Positions 23,213-34,895 of a DNA stretch of 64,000 bases are shown piece by piece. The translations under genes were made by a program, and so were the position numbers. The stretch is taken from NCBI RefSeq assembly GCF_932274485.2, contig NC_065883.2, positions 60,865,210 to 60,929,209 of the forward strand, in the 5' to 3' direction. The DNA is from Patella vulgata (Eukaryota; Mollusca; Gastropoda; Patellidae). Below the pieces are notes generated by a model. The model had not been told where the DNA came from, did not search any database, and saw only the letters and a list, made by a program, of their open reading frames with translations. Numbering within the stretch: position 1 is the first letter of the stretch; every line of letters begins with the position of its first letter.

Positions 23213-23397
23213 TGCTAGGTTCCCACTGTCGTGCGATGTCTTACGATAGGATTGTCGGATACTTTTTGATATGATACACAACGATTGCTACGATTGATCG
23301 CAATGTATGATAAGACCTGATAGAATCATTATGATTACTCCACGATTAAAACCACGATTTCAATCGTAGCGCGAATCGTGATAGTGGGAACATAGCA
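23213..23397. mobile_element. MITE with TGCTAGGTTCCCACT ends (unit 1)
   Basis: The 185-bp element has inverted ends (TGCTAGGTTCCCACTGTCG and, reversed, TGCTATGTTCCCACTATCA) and an interior rich in cgattg/caatcg motifs. Equivalent copies are at 26,452-26,636 and 29,691-29,875. A related, diverged interior is found at about 39,850-39,990, and an end at 40,946-40,969. Confidence 0.8.
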
Positions 23398-23659
23398 TTA
23401 CACTGCTTTGTTCAGATTTTTAAATTAATGAAAATTCTTTACTTTAATTTTTGTCCGTCGACGTTTTATGTTCAAGTGTTCACAAGACAGTATGTATTTT
23501 CTAATTAATAAAATAGAGTTGTCTACCTTTTATTAGGATATGCTCAGAATTATTGTATGCGTAATCAGTCGAAGCAGATAACTTTAAAGTAGCTAAGTCT
23601 CTAACTCAATATCATCCAAACTCTTCGACATTGAAAACACGAGTTATTTGTCAATTTAA

Positions 23660-24038
23660 AGCGGAAATTGCAAATCTTTAAGTTATATTTTTAAAATGTA
23701 TTAAAATAAAGCCTGAAAATAGATGGTGTCCATAAACAGTCCTACCTTGTTAAAGAATAATCCTATTAATTCTATAATTCACTATTGCCAGCTGAGAAAT
23801 TGGCAAAAATATCATTTTCCTCTTCATTTTCAAACGTTTGAATATCGCTACTCCATGGTGGAGAATAGAAAACAAGGGAGGTAACTGGGAGGTAATTGTG
23901 TTATTATTTCCTGTGTAAATGAATCTTAAGTGTGAGAATGACACCTATGATCGTATAATTGTGAGTTGACAACCTATTGAGCAAAAGACATAGAAATAAT
24001 TAAGTTTTGACTTTCTTAGAAAATTTGCAATTTCCGCT
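23660..24038. mobile_element. TTAA-flanked MITE (unit 1)
   Basis: The ends AGCGGAAATTGCAAAT and ATTTGCAATTTCCGCT are perfect inverted repeats, each flanked by TTAA (23,656-23,659 and 24,039-24,042). The related repeat D copy near 47,545 has a single TTAA at this site and no element, an empty site. TTAA targets are used by piggyBac- and Kolobok-type transposases; which one moved this element cannot be told. Copies also lie at 26,899-27,277 and 30,138-30,516. Confidence 0.85.
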
Positions 24039-24337
24039 TTAAATCAATATTGATGTTGTGATCTTACCGGGAAAAAATGGGCTTCTGATATCCAATATTT
24101 AAGACAAAATAAACATTTTACCATTGGTACACGAATCGTGTACCATAATGCGTTTCAGCACCATTTGCAACAGGGACTCGAAGAATAATGCTAGAAATAT
24201 TCCACAAGTCATGTCAAACGATGACGCCATATTCTTATCTGGAGAGCATGCGCAATAAATACTATCGGTGTAGACTGAAATAACCAGACGCTATATATTG
24301 CCATTCGATTTAGACTTCTGACGTATTTCGCCAAACA

Positions 24338-27300
24338 TCAGGTCAGAGGTTTAGATGAGACTGCGTAACCTTGTAAAATATAAGCGTTTCTGTAATGGGG
24401 TTATTGCTCATTTGAACTACACAAAGCTGCTGGTTCATGCATATTTATTGCCTGGCAACGCTATGTCTTTTAAAAAAGGTCGCCATTTGAACTGTTTAAT
24501 TATCCCTCATATAAATACTGTACATGAAACATTAAAAGCTTATTGTGAAAGTCAATATGGACTGCGTTAATCCTAAACAACAATGCCAATATATATTATG
24601 TCCTGAAGATCTTATAAAAATAAAATAATCATAATATTACAGCAATTCATAACATTATGCATCGTCCATTTAAACTTCAGTCTAAGTAATTTGTTGTTAT
24701 GAATAGAATGCAAACGAAATTTGTTAAATTAGAACTCAAATGTTCACTAACATTAGTGATGGTTGATATGCCCCAATGAACAACCCATCGGATTCTTCCA
24801 TGTCGCATCCTGAAGAAGGTTTGAGTTCGATTTTTGAGTCCTTGTGTCATAATCGAAAATACATCCACTCCAAACTGTACAGTGTTCAAATGAAAGTGTT
24901 ACCAGACTGACGGACGAAGTTGACGACAACTTACGTGGATGTTAAATGGATACTACCAGATATTACGGCTGTGTTTAAAGCTATAATTTGTATAGAGATA
25001 AAATCTGAGCCCGTGGAATACCAATGCCTCGTCGCGTCGAAGCATAGATCGTTGCAGAAAAGTAGGACGTTACATTTCGAAGCATAGATGTAGCTGTTCC
25101 AAGTTTTCAGTATTTATTCGGTCATGGCTTCTTTCTTACAAGTAATTTGTAAGTTGAGCGTTCAGATAATTTGACGTGCGTGCAGGGGTCATAATTTTGT
25201 GATCAAAATTTACAGGGGTTTGGTGATATGCATGTACTATTTTGCTATTGTGCTGTACTGCCTGAAATTAATATTGCAAGGTCACGTCAGTATTGGGTTA
25301 TTCTCCATACATTTGTATATAGGCTTCAGACAATGGTCTTATTATTAGTATACATCGATTTTTTTTTATATGTTACAAAGATCAGAGTCCGATCTAATAC
25401 TCACTAGGCGCTTACTCGTATATGAAAGTTATATTGTTATGGAAGTTCCCCAGGGTCGACGTTTTTCTGTGTTAGTAAAGGCATAACAATAATAATGTGT
25501 TTATCGGTATGACCTGTGTCATTAATTATGCATCAGTGCTGCCTTTAAACGTACAATGGTTTGATGAAAATATATCTAGAAGAGAGGATTGATGATGAGT
25601 TAGTTGTATTTTACGTCCGCTTCCACCGAAGTGAAATCGCAGACAATGAAGAGAGGATTGCAATGAAACACAATATGAGTGAAGCAGCATGATCAATCAT
25701 TAAACGACTGGGTATGAAATCAAGTAAACAATAAAATAGACTGAGTATGTTGTGTATAAAATTGGGGAAACAAAAATACGTAACTGGCGCGGTTTCAGTC
25801 GAGTCCCATGTACAAGCAATTATTGAGGTAAACTGTACATGTATAGTCCTACGAAACTTACGCTGCCTGTCTACAATTAAGTCCTCCGCTTGAGAACAGA
25901 CACTTAGCTAGTTGACCGACATTTTAATTCCTACATCGACGACTTAAGTCGAAAACACTAAGTATACTTCGGAAATTTCGAAACGTATATCTTCCTTCCA
26001 TTTTCATTTTAAATGAAATGGGGAAAATGTTTATTTATTCTTTTGGTGTATGAAAGATTAGAACCGCTTCCAAAATAGTACAGTAGGAGTAGGCCGTAGC
26101 GCCGCTACCCGGGCAAAATTTCCCCCAATGCATATTGGCCCGGATGGAGCAGAAAAGTAAGACCGTAAAACCAATTTCATTTATTTCTTTCATTCATTCA
26201 TTCGCTCCATTCGGATATAGTATGCCTTCAGTTCCGGTTATTTAAAACCTTTATACTGTTTTAGCATTATATGGCCCTGTTTTAACCAAGGAAATAAAAT
26301 TATAGTTTAACACGATAGTTTATCAAAATGTATTTGTGTTCTTTAGAGCTAAGCGACGTTATAATTTTCACATTTAACAAGGTATTGATCCATGTATCCA
26401 ATGTAGGGTATATATCATAAATTGTTTTACACCGAATAGTGAATTAGCTGATGCTAGGTTCCCACTGTCGTGCGATGTCTTACGATAGGATTGTCGGATA
26501 CTTTTTGATATGATACACAACGATTGCTACGATTGATCGCAATGTATGATAAGACCTGATAGAATCATTATGATTACTCCACGATTAAAACCACGATTTC
26601 AATCGTAGCGCGAATCGTGATAGTGGGAACATAGCATTACACTGCTTTGTTCAGATTTTTAAATTAATGAAAATTCTTTACTTTAATTTTTGTCCGTCGA
26701 CGTTTTATGTTCAAGTGTTCACAAGACAGTATGTATTTTCTAATTAATAAAATAGAGTTGTCTACCTTTTATTAGGATATGCTCAGAATTATTGTATGCG
26801 TAATCAGTCGAAGCAGATAACTTTAAAGTAGCTAAGTCTCTAACTCAATATCATCCAAACTCTTCGACATTGAAAACACGAGTTATTTGTCAATTTAAAG
26901 CGGAAATTGCAAATCTTTAAGTTATATTTTTAAAATGTATTAAAATAAAGCCTGAAAATAGATGGTGTCCATAAACAGTCCTACCTTGTTAAAGAATAAT
27001 CCTATTAATTCTATAATTCACTATTGCCAGCTGAGAAATTGGCAAAAATATCATTTTCCTCTTCATTTTCAAACGTTTGAATATCGCTACTCCATGGTGG
27101 AGAATAGAAAACAAGGGAGGTAACTGGGAGGTAATTGTGTTATTATTTCCTGTGTAAATGAATCTTAAGTGTGAGAATGACACCTATGATCGTATAATTG
27201 TGAGTTGACAACCTATTGAGCAAAAGACATAGAAATAATTAAGTTTTGACTTTCTTAGAAAATTTGCAATTTCCGCTTTAAATCAATATTGATGTTGTGA

Positions 27301-27576
27301 TCTTACCGGGAAAAAATGGGCTTCTGATATCCAATATTTAAGACAAAATAAACATTTTACCATTGGTACACGAATCGTGTACCATAATGCGTTTCAGCAC
27401 CATTTGCAACAGGGACTCGAAGAATAATGCTAGAAATATTCCACAAGTCATGTCAAACGATGACGCCATATTCTTATCTGGAGAGCATGCGCAATAAATA
27501 CTATCGGTGTAGACTGAAATAACCAGACGCTATATATTGCCATTCGATTTAGACTTCTGACGTATTTCGCCAAACA
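24338..27576 (+). repeat. 3.2-kb tandem repeat, unit 2 (3,239 bp)
   Basis: Unit 2 is joined to unit 1 at TCA. It carries the SINE-C insertion absent from unit 1. In all stretches I compared it is identical to unit 3. Confidence 0.95.
25592..25647 (-). mobile_element. Short SINE-C insertion with 13-bp target duplication (unit 2)
   Basis: A 56-bp SINE-C 3' piece lies between two copies of GAAGAGAGGATTG (25,579-25,591 and 25,648-25,660). On the minus strand it reads attgtctgcgatttcacttc then ggtggaagcggacgtaaaat. Unit 1 has a single GAAGAGAGGATTG at 22,409-22,421, the empty site. Confidence 0.92.
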
Positions 27577-30500
27577 TCAGGTCAGAGGTTTAGATGAGAC
27601 TGCGTAACCTTGTAAAATATAAGCGTTTCTGTAATGGGGTTATTGCTCATTTGAACTACACAAAGCTGCTGGTTCATGCATATTTATTGCCTGGCAACGC
27701 TATGTCTTTTAAAAAAGGTCGCCATTTGAACTGTTTAATTATCCCTCATATAAATACTGTACATGAAACATTAAAAGCTTATTGTGAAAGTCAATATGGA
27801 CTGCGTTAATCCTAAACAACAATGCCAATATATATTATGTCCTGAAGATCTTATAAAAATAAAATAATCATAATATTACAGCAATTCATAACATTATGCA
27901 TCGTCCATTTAAACTTCAGTCTAAGTAATTTGTTGTTATGAATAGAATGCAAACGAAATTTGTTAAATTAGAACTCAAATGTTCACTAACATTAGTGATG
28001 GTTGATATGCCCCAATGAACAACCCATCGGATTCTTCCATGTCGCATCCTGAAGAAGGTTTGAGTTCGATTTTTGAGTCCTTGTGTCATAATCGAAAATA
28101 CATCCACTCCAAACTGTACAGTGTTCAAATGAAAGTGTTACCAGACTGACGGACGAAGTTGACGACAACTTACGTGGATGTTAAATGGATACTACCAGAT
28201 ATTACGGCTGTGTTTAAAGCTATAATTTGTATAGAGATAAAATCTGAGCCCGTGGAATACCAATGCCTCGTCGCGTCGAAGCATAGATCGTTGCAGAAAA
28301 GTAGGACGTTACATTTCGAAGCATAGATGTAGCTGTTCCAAGTTTTCAGTATTTATTCGGTCATGGCTTCTTTCTTACAAGTAATTTGTAAGTTGAGCGT
28401 TCAGATAATTTGACGTGCGTGCAGGGGTCATAATTTTGTGATCAAAATTTACAGGGGTTTGGTGATATGCATGTACTATTTTGCTATTGTGCTGTACTGC
28501 CTGAAATTAATATTGCAAGGTCACGTCAGTATTGGGTTATTCTCCATACATTTGTATATAGGCTTCAGACAATGGTCTTATTATTAGTATACATCGATTT
28601 TTTTTTATATGTTACAAAGATCAGAGTCCGATCTAATACTCACTAGGCGCTTACTCGTATATGAAAGTTATATTGTTATGGAAGTTCCCCAGGGTCGACG
28701 TTTTTCTGTGTTAGTAAAGGCATAACAATAATAATGTGTTTATCGGTATGACCTGTGTCATTAATTATGCATCAGTGCTGCCTTTAAACGTACAATGGTT
28801 TGATGAAAATATATCTAGAAGAGAGGATTGATGATGAGTTAGTTGTATTTTACGTCCGCTTCCACCGAAGTGAAATCGCAGACAATGAAGAGAGGATTGC
28901 AATGAAACACAATATGAGTGAAGCAGCATGATCAATCATTAAACGACTGGGTATGAAATCAAGTAAACAATAAAATAGACTGAGTATGTTGTGTATAAAA
29001 TTGGGGAAACAAAAATACGTAACTGGCGCGGTTTCAGTCGAGTCCCATGTACAAGCAATTATTGAGGTAAACTGTACATGTATAGTCCTACGAAACTTAC
29101 GCTGCCTGTCTACAATTAAGTCCTCCGCTTGAGAACAGACACTTAGCTAGTTGACCGACATTTTAATTCCTACATCGACGACTTAAGTCGAAAACACTAA
29201 GTATACTTCGGAAATTTCGAAACGTATATCTTCCTTCCATTTTCATTTTAAATGAAATGGGGAAAATGTTTATTTATTCTTTTGGTGTATGAAAGATTAG
29301 AACCGCTTCCAAAATAGTACAGTAGGAGTAGGCCGTAGCGCCGCTACCCGGGCAAAATTTCCCCCAATGCATATTGGCCCGGATGGAGCAGAAAAGTAAG
29401 ACCGTAAAACCAATTTCATTTATTTCTTTCATTCATTCATTCGCTCCATTCGGATATAGTATGCCTTCAGTTCCGGTTATTTAAAACCTTTATACTGTTT
29501 TAGCATTATATGGCCCTGTTTTAACCAAGGAAATAAAATTATAGTTTAACACGATAGTTTATCAAAATGTATTTGTGTTCTTTAGAGCTAAGCGACGTTA
29601 TAATTTTCACATTTAACAAGGTATTGATCCATGTATCCAATGTAGGGTATATATCATAAATTGTTTTACACCGAATAGTGAATTAGCTGATGCTAGGTTC
29701 CCACTGTCGTGCGATGTCTTACGATAGGATTGTCGGATACTTTTTGATATGATACACAACGATTGCTACGATTGATCGCAATGTATGATAAGACCTGATA
29801 GAATCATTATGATTACTCCACGATTAAAACCACGATTTCAATCGTAGCGCGAATCGTGATAGTGGGAACATAGCATTACACTGCTTTGTTCAGATTTTTA
29901 AATTAATGAAAATTCTTTACTTTAATTTTTGTCCGTCGACGTTTTATGTTCAAGTGTTCACAAGACAGTATGTATTTTCTAATTAATAAAATAGAGTTGT
30001 CTACCTTTTATTAGGATATGCTCAGAATTATTGTATGCGTAATCAGTCGAAGCAGATAACTTTAAAGTAGCTAAGTCTCTAACTCAATATCATCCAAACT
30101 CTTCGACATTGAAAACACGAGTTATTTGTCAATTTAAAGCGGAAATTGCAAATCTTTAAGTTATATTTTTAAAATGTATTAAAATAAAGCCTGAAAATAG
30201 ATGGTGTCCATAAACAGTCCTACCTTGTTAAAGAATAATCCTATTAATTCTATAATTCACTATTGCCAGCTGAGAAATTGGCAAAAATATCATTTTCCTC
30301 TTCATTTTCAAACGTTTGAATATCGCTACTCCATGGTGGAGAATAGAAAACAAGGGAGGTAACTGGGAGGTAATTGTGTTATTATTTCCTGTGTAAATGA
30401 ATCTTAAGTGTGAGAATGACACCTATGATCGTATAATTGTGAGTTGACAACCTATTGAGCAAAAGACATAGAAATAATTAAGTTTTGACTTTCTTAGAAA

Positions 30501-30815
30501 ATTTGCAATTTCCGCTTTAAATCAATATTGATGTTGTGATCTTACCGGGAAAAAATGGGCTTCTGATATCCAATATTTAAGACAAAATAAACATTTTACC
30601 ATTGGTACACGAATCGTGTACCATAATGCGTTTCAGCACCATTTGCAACAGGGACTCGAAGAATAATGCTAGAAATATTCCACAAGTCATGTCAAACGAT
30701 GACGCCATATTCTTATCTGGAGAGCATGCGCAATAAATACTATCGGTGTAGACTGAAATAACCAGACGCTATATATTGCCATTCGATTTAGACTTCTGAC
30801 GTATTTCGCCAAACA
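27577..30815 (+). repeat. 3.2-kb tandem repeat, unit 3 (3,239 bp)
   Basis: Same length and content as unit 2. At its end (TCA at 30,816-30,818) the sequence leaves the unit and continues into the right part of repeat D. Confidence 0.95.
28831..28886 (-). mobile_element. Short SINE-C insertion (unit 3 copy)
   Basis: Same insertion as in unit 2, with GAAGAGAGGATTG at 28,818-28,830 and 28,887-28,899; it was copied by duplication, not inserted independently. Confidence 0.92.
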
Positions 30816-30960
30816 TCACTGATTAGAAATTATAGTAAAAACAGAAACGATTGAATGTAAATCAGTTTATATACACATTCATACTACATTATTATATGCG
30901 TTGCGACACATTTGTGTCAATATCTACGTCCCAAATATTAGCGATTTAGCTCCTTTAAAT
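30540..30960 (+). repeat. Dispersed repeat D, copy 2 (right junction of the triplication)
   Basis: Repeat D runs through the end of unit 3 without a break: gcttctgatatccaatattt lies in the unit and cagaaacgattgaatg and ttatatgcgttgcgaca lie beyond it. Comparison with copies at 1,713-2,075 and 46,985-47,560 shows this is the original continuation. Confidence 0.75.
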
Positions 30961-32590
30961 ATAATACATATTATAACACCGCGGACTGTGTTTATAAAAA
31001 AGATAAAGTATACCGAGAGGAGGGGGGGGGGCAGAATAGGATATTGCCAGAGCATGGGCATACGATGGGTCACGAGAAAGGCAGCTGGGTGTCTGAATCA
31101 CAGATTGCGGAAATTCGGAGAACGAACACAAATTACTGTATCGCGATTTAAGCAAAATCCTTATAAGGACGACTATGGCTATAAAGTGCAAATAATTCAA
31201 AAACTGTCTGGCTCAGGTCACATCGTTAATGCTCCTACCAGACCGGGTGTCGTCCTTACTGCGATGGTGCGACCGTACGGCGACCAGAAAGTGCACAAGG
31301 TCGACGGCAAACCTGAACACAATGCGAGACAATGTCCAAAAAAATTACAAATTTACCGCGACCTGTGTGATTATACCCCGTTATCACGGCGCGCCCTATA
31401 AGACCTTTCCTTGCTTTTGGCGTTTCTATGAGATCTACTGGCTTGGCAACGGATAACTTTCCTATCACATGTTTTAGACACAGAATCTATCCTTGAACTA
31501 AGACCCCTTTTAAATAAACTCATACCATAACTAATATACTGACAATGGAGAATAGAAATAAAACATGTGTAGGCCTATTTATAACTCATGTCCTCTCATG
31601 CACTTATATTCGTCTAATACAATTTCGCATTATCAAATAGTACTGCATATAACGTTTGAAAAATATTCCCCTTTGTCTTTTTTCTTGAGTTGCTACCCTA
31701 TTGTTAGTTGGTTTTTCATTTTAAATGAAGTCTGTATCACTACGTAGGCTACACGTCTTAGAATGTAGCCTACAGTGCAGTGCCCAGTGGACGTTTACGG
31801 CTATATTAGTTCCTGATCCATTTACTTGATCTGTTATTATGTGCATTTGCTGTTTTTTGTTTTTTTTTACAGCGCTCCCAGTTGGTCCAGAGCCTCTAGT
31901 GTTAATATTTTTTATTTTCAAGGGACCATTTTAATAGGAGAAATGCCTAAAACTGGATCCACATAAAATGCTCACTGAAAGTTTTAAGGTTTAAATGAAT
32001 TATGACGTCACCGAATAGAACCGTAATCATTGCAAGGGGCGTAACTCTATTTTTAAAATTTAAAGGCAAGGGGCATAACTCTTTTTTAAAATGGAGGCAG
32101 ACCACCATTAATTTCTCCATTGACTTCAATGTTAATTCTGGCCTCTTTCCCCACCTCCAACTTTTCCCCAAAGTTTCGTTGGGCTGAATGCTTTTCACCA
32201 CAGACAGAGGAAAAAATGGTCATGTCTTTGCACTAAAATTTGTATGAGGTTGACCACCAATATTTTGAGATACACAAACTTGAAGAAGCATACTAAAAAC
32301 ATGTAACTAGTTGCCGTACATATCGCCGTAGCCAACCTGATAACCCTGAATATTTACCAAAACCTGGCAGAAAATGTTAATTCAAACCCTCTTCGTCCAT
32401 TCTAAACCCAAAAATCAACAAAAATGGGCATGCAAAAGGGGAGAAAAGAGAGAGAGAGAGAGAGAGTTGCTATAAATAGACGTTAGGGAAAGATGACGGG
32501 GACGTCACGCGACTTCATCCAGGCAACTTCCAGCTGTACAGATTCTGGTACAGTCTACAGGCCTACGGTATGGCTAGTTAGTAGCTAATA
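30961..32590. other. No gene recognised
   Basis: A frame at 30,901-31,401 (166 codons) has no domain I recognise and begins within repeat D. Around 32,030-32,090 the phrases aggggcgtaactct and aggggcataactct form a close direct pair. A GA microsatellite without SINE flanks lies at 32,445-32,466. Confidence 0.4.
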
Positions 32591-33196
32591 TTTCTATTTC
32601 TAAATAAAAACAATTGATTAAAATGGTTCGTCAATAGGTGCCTGTGAAGAAAAAACAAAGTAACATTCACAATCTATTAAATTTTTCTATCTTCGGATCT
32701 TACAAGATGATATTATAAAGGCATGGAAACGAAAAATGTTAGAAACAAGGAAAGGCCAAAATGTGCCCATTGATCACATTGCAATTTTTAGTAGACAATT
32801 TGTTGACGGAGAAAAACGACATTTGCACAACAAAAATTCCACAAATAGTAAATGGAGACCTTATTTGGCCAAAAGAAACATGCTTCGTCGGCGAATAGTC
32901 CGACTAAAAGAGGTACTACATCGGTTTATTTATAATTCTAAAATATTCCATTGATATTACAATAAGACTCTATTGATCAAGAGGTCTGCTTTGACTTCGC
33001 AACGTGATCACCGAGCACATTTCGTTCTTGCCTTGTTTCCAAGATTTTTCGTTTCCATGCCTTTTTTAATATCATCTTTTAAGTTCCGAAGATAGAAAAA
33101 ATTAACACCTTGTGTATGTTTATATGTTGTTTTTTTTTTCACACGCACCTATAGCACACCATTGTAATCAACTGTTTTGTTTAGAAATAGAAATAA
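32591..33196. mobile_element. Inverted-repeat relic with THAP-like coding pieces
   Basis: Arms of about 205 bp (32,591-32,795 and 32,990-33,196, reversed) share tttctatttctaaa, tctatcttcgga, gatgatatta, ggcatggaaacgaaaaat and gtgatcac. Each arm contains a possible short first exon, a donor (ATAG/GTGC), a small intron and an acceptor before gatgatatta. The coding piece resembles part of a THAP zinc finger, a DNA-binding domain frequent in P-type and other DNA transposases. It is likely a rearranged DNA transposon or gene fragment. Confidence 0.6.
32709..32954 (+). pseudogene. THAP-like domain fragment
   Basis: The frame includes DIIKAWKRKMLETRKGQNVP, IDHIAIFSRQFVDGEKRHLH and then a basic stretch. 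The order W, then N/P, H..I, F..QFVDG resembles the second half of THAP domains (W...H..IC..HF..G), but the cysteine usual before the HF step is not there. The zinc ligands of the first half would have to come from an upstream exon, which I cannot establish. No catalytic transposase part is seen. Weak call. Confidence 0.35.
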
Positions 33197-33450
33197 CGTA
33201 GGCGTGTACCAGCATCTGTAACGTTAAACCCGGACCAAAGACCACTTGAACCAAGACCATTCGGAGAAGTTGATAGACGACGGGGACTAAGATCATAAAG
33301 TGGGTTACAAGTTCATTAAATAAGTTCTAAAAAAACAGTTGATTCACCAGGCCGTATTCTGTCTAGAATCACAAAGTATTCAATGACAAACGTGTGTGAT
33401 AATCATTTCTCAAACTGTCCTCCGTGGTTTTGTATTCCATTAATCAGGGG

Positions 33451-33665
33451 AGTATGGGGGGGGGGGGGGGTCTAACGCATGCGCTTTAGATCATACGGTC
33501 TGTCATTTAGTTAAGTGGTGCGGTTTCGATTCTACACTTGTACGTGACAAGGAATAGGTTGTCTGTCTAACATCGTGGGGTTTCTCTTGGGCTTCTGGTT
33601 TCCTTTCACTGCTGAAGAGAATTTTTGAAATAAAAAATTGTACCATATGTTAACCCCATTTCCCT
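33451..33665 (+). mobile_element. SINE-A copy, diverged
   Basis: The copy has a poly-G run, tctgtcatttagttaagtgg, box-B-like gcggtttcgattcta, the body (acgtgacaaggaatagg, tttcctttcactgctgaaga) and the end gttaaccccatttccct. Confidence 0.75.
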
Positions 33666-34379
33666 ACCATTCGATTTGTCTCTACAGACCATGCACGCTC
33701 ATAGTCATTCCCCTTTGTAAATCGATCATGTTCACTTGTCTAAATCGACCTAGATTGATAAATTTGTGTTATAAATAATAAACTGGTTTTATATTAATTT
33801 ATTTTCCTATTTATTCCGGAAGTAGAGTGATTGACTTGTCATGTTCTTACAGATTAGTTTTATCTTTAAAACACCTCTATAAATGACATTTCCTGGTCTG
33901 CCTTTTCAGAGTCTGACCAATTTACCGAAGTGCGCATATACACTGTAAAAAAATGTTTTATTCCCTTCTATGATGGACTTAATTCTGTTAATTTACGGAA
34001 TAAACGGTGGAATGACCAGGAATTTCCGTGAAATTTAGGGTTAAAATGTTTAATTCAATTCTATAATGGACTTAATTCTGTTATTTTACGGGATAAATGG
34101 TGGAATGACTAGGAATTTACTGATGATTACTGTTTGCAAATGCAACGATAAGTAATCGTATACATATATAATCATTCCTAATAATTATCATGTTATAGTA
34201 TTCATTTCAATTTATTAACCATAATATGAAGAATCATATTTTGTACATTTTGGTATATATTTTTATATCTAATTTCCATTATTCATAAGATCTATAAAGT
34301 ATAATTGTTATTCATCATATGTTCATCAGATTGTAAGTATTTTCATAAATGTATAAAATATATTTTAACGCTCAGTGAG

Positions 34380-34442
34380 TTTTTCTTACGATATCACCGT
34401 AGGTGGAAGTGGACGTAAAACTCTAGACACGAACGAACGAAC
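34380..34442 (+). mobile_element. SINE-C tail copy with CGAA-repeat end
   Basis: The copy reads acgatatcaccgtaggtgga, agtggacgtaaaactc and ends in acgaacgaacgaac. Confidence 0.65.
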
Positions 34443-34479
34443 TCAGTGAGTAGAGGTTGTATTATCTGGTAATCAAGCA

Positions 34480-34655
34480 CACTTAAATCCGGATAGTATA
34501 ACGGATTGGCCGGTCCAATCACTAACGAGTAGCGGTGTGTGGTACCTTACGCTCGTCTCTCGATTAGGTTATTCCGTATTCGTATTAGTGGAAAGAGGTG
34601 GCGATATCACTTCGGTGGAAGCGGGCGTTAAATAAAGCTATTTCACACACGCGTA
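34480..34655 (+). mobile_element. SINE-C copy, longest in the window
   Basis: The 3' part is gatatcacttcggtggaagc, gggcgttaaataaagc and ttcacacac; the upstream part (tggccggtccaatcactaac to gtattagtggaaagaggtgg) may be the body of the family, but no second copy confirms it. Confidence 0.55.
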
Positions 34656-34707
34656 TAATAAAGTCAATGGTTAATTCAATGAAATTTTTTTTATCACTTT
34701 CCTGCTC

Positions 34708-34895
34708 AGGGCCCTTATTCACGAAAACTTAAACTAAGATACAATCGAAATTTTAAGAAATACTGCAATTCGATTGGGTGACCAGTAAAATCAATTTGCA
34801 TACATCCAATTTGCATATTGGTCAGCCAATCGAATTGCAGTATTTCTTAAAATTTAGATTGTATCTTAGTTTAAGTTTTCGTGAATAAGGGCCCT
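34708..34895. mobile_element. Palindromic MITE with AGGGCCCTTATTCACG ends
   Basis: Arms of about 70 bp are near-perfect reverse complements (AGGGCCCTTATTCACGAAAA at the left, its reverse at the right) around a centre of about 48 bp. No clear target duplication was seen. Confidence 0.9.

Larger units (their letters stand above)
21181..24337 (+). repeat. 3.2-kb tandem repeat, unit 1 (3,157 bp)
   Basis: Unit 1 begins at the trinucleotide TCA of tttcaggtcagagg and ends before the same TCA in aaacatcaggtcagagg. It differs from units 2 and 3 by scattered substitutions, small indels and absence of a 69-bp insertion. Inside are a repeat G copy, a SINE-B 3' fragment, two MITEs and the left part of repeat D. 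A frame at 24,355 in unit 2 (71 codons) is shifted here by one extra A, so it is not maintained and is probably not a gene. Confidence 0.95.

Noticed and set aside
24355-24570. A 71-codon frame repeated in units 2 and 3 (MRLRNLVKYKRFCNGVIAHL..)
   Set aside because: In the more diverged unit 1 the frame is shifted by an extra A in an A run, there is no recognisable domain, and identity between units 2 and 3 is explained by recent duplication.
30901-31401. 166-codon open frame
   Set aside because: It starts inside dispersed repeat D and shows no known domain, splice context or coding bias that I can defend.
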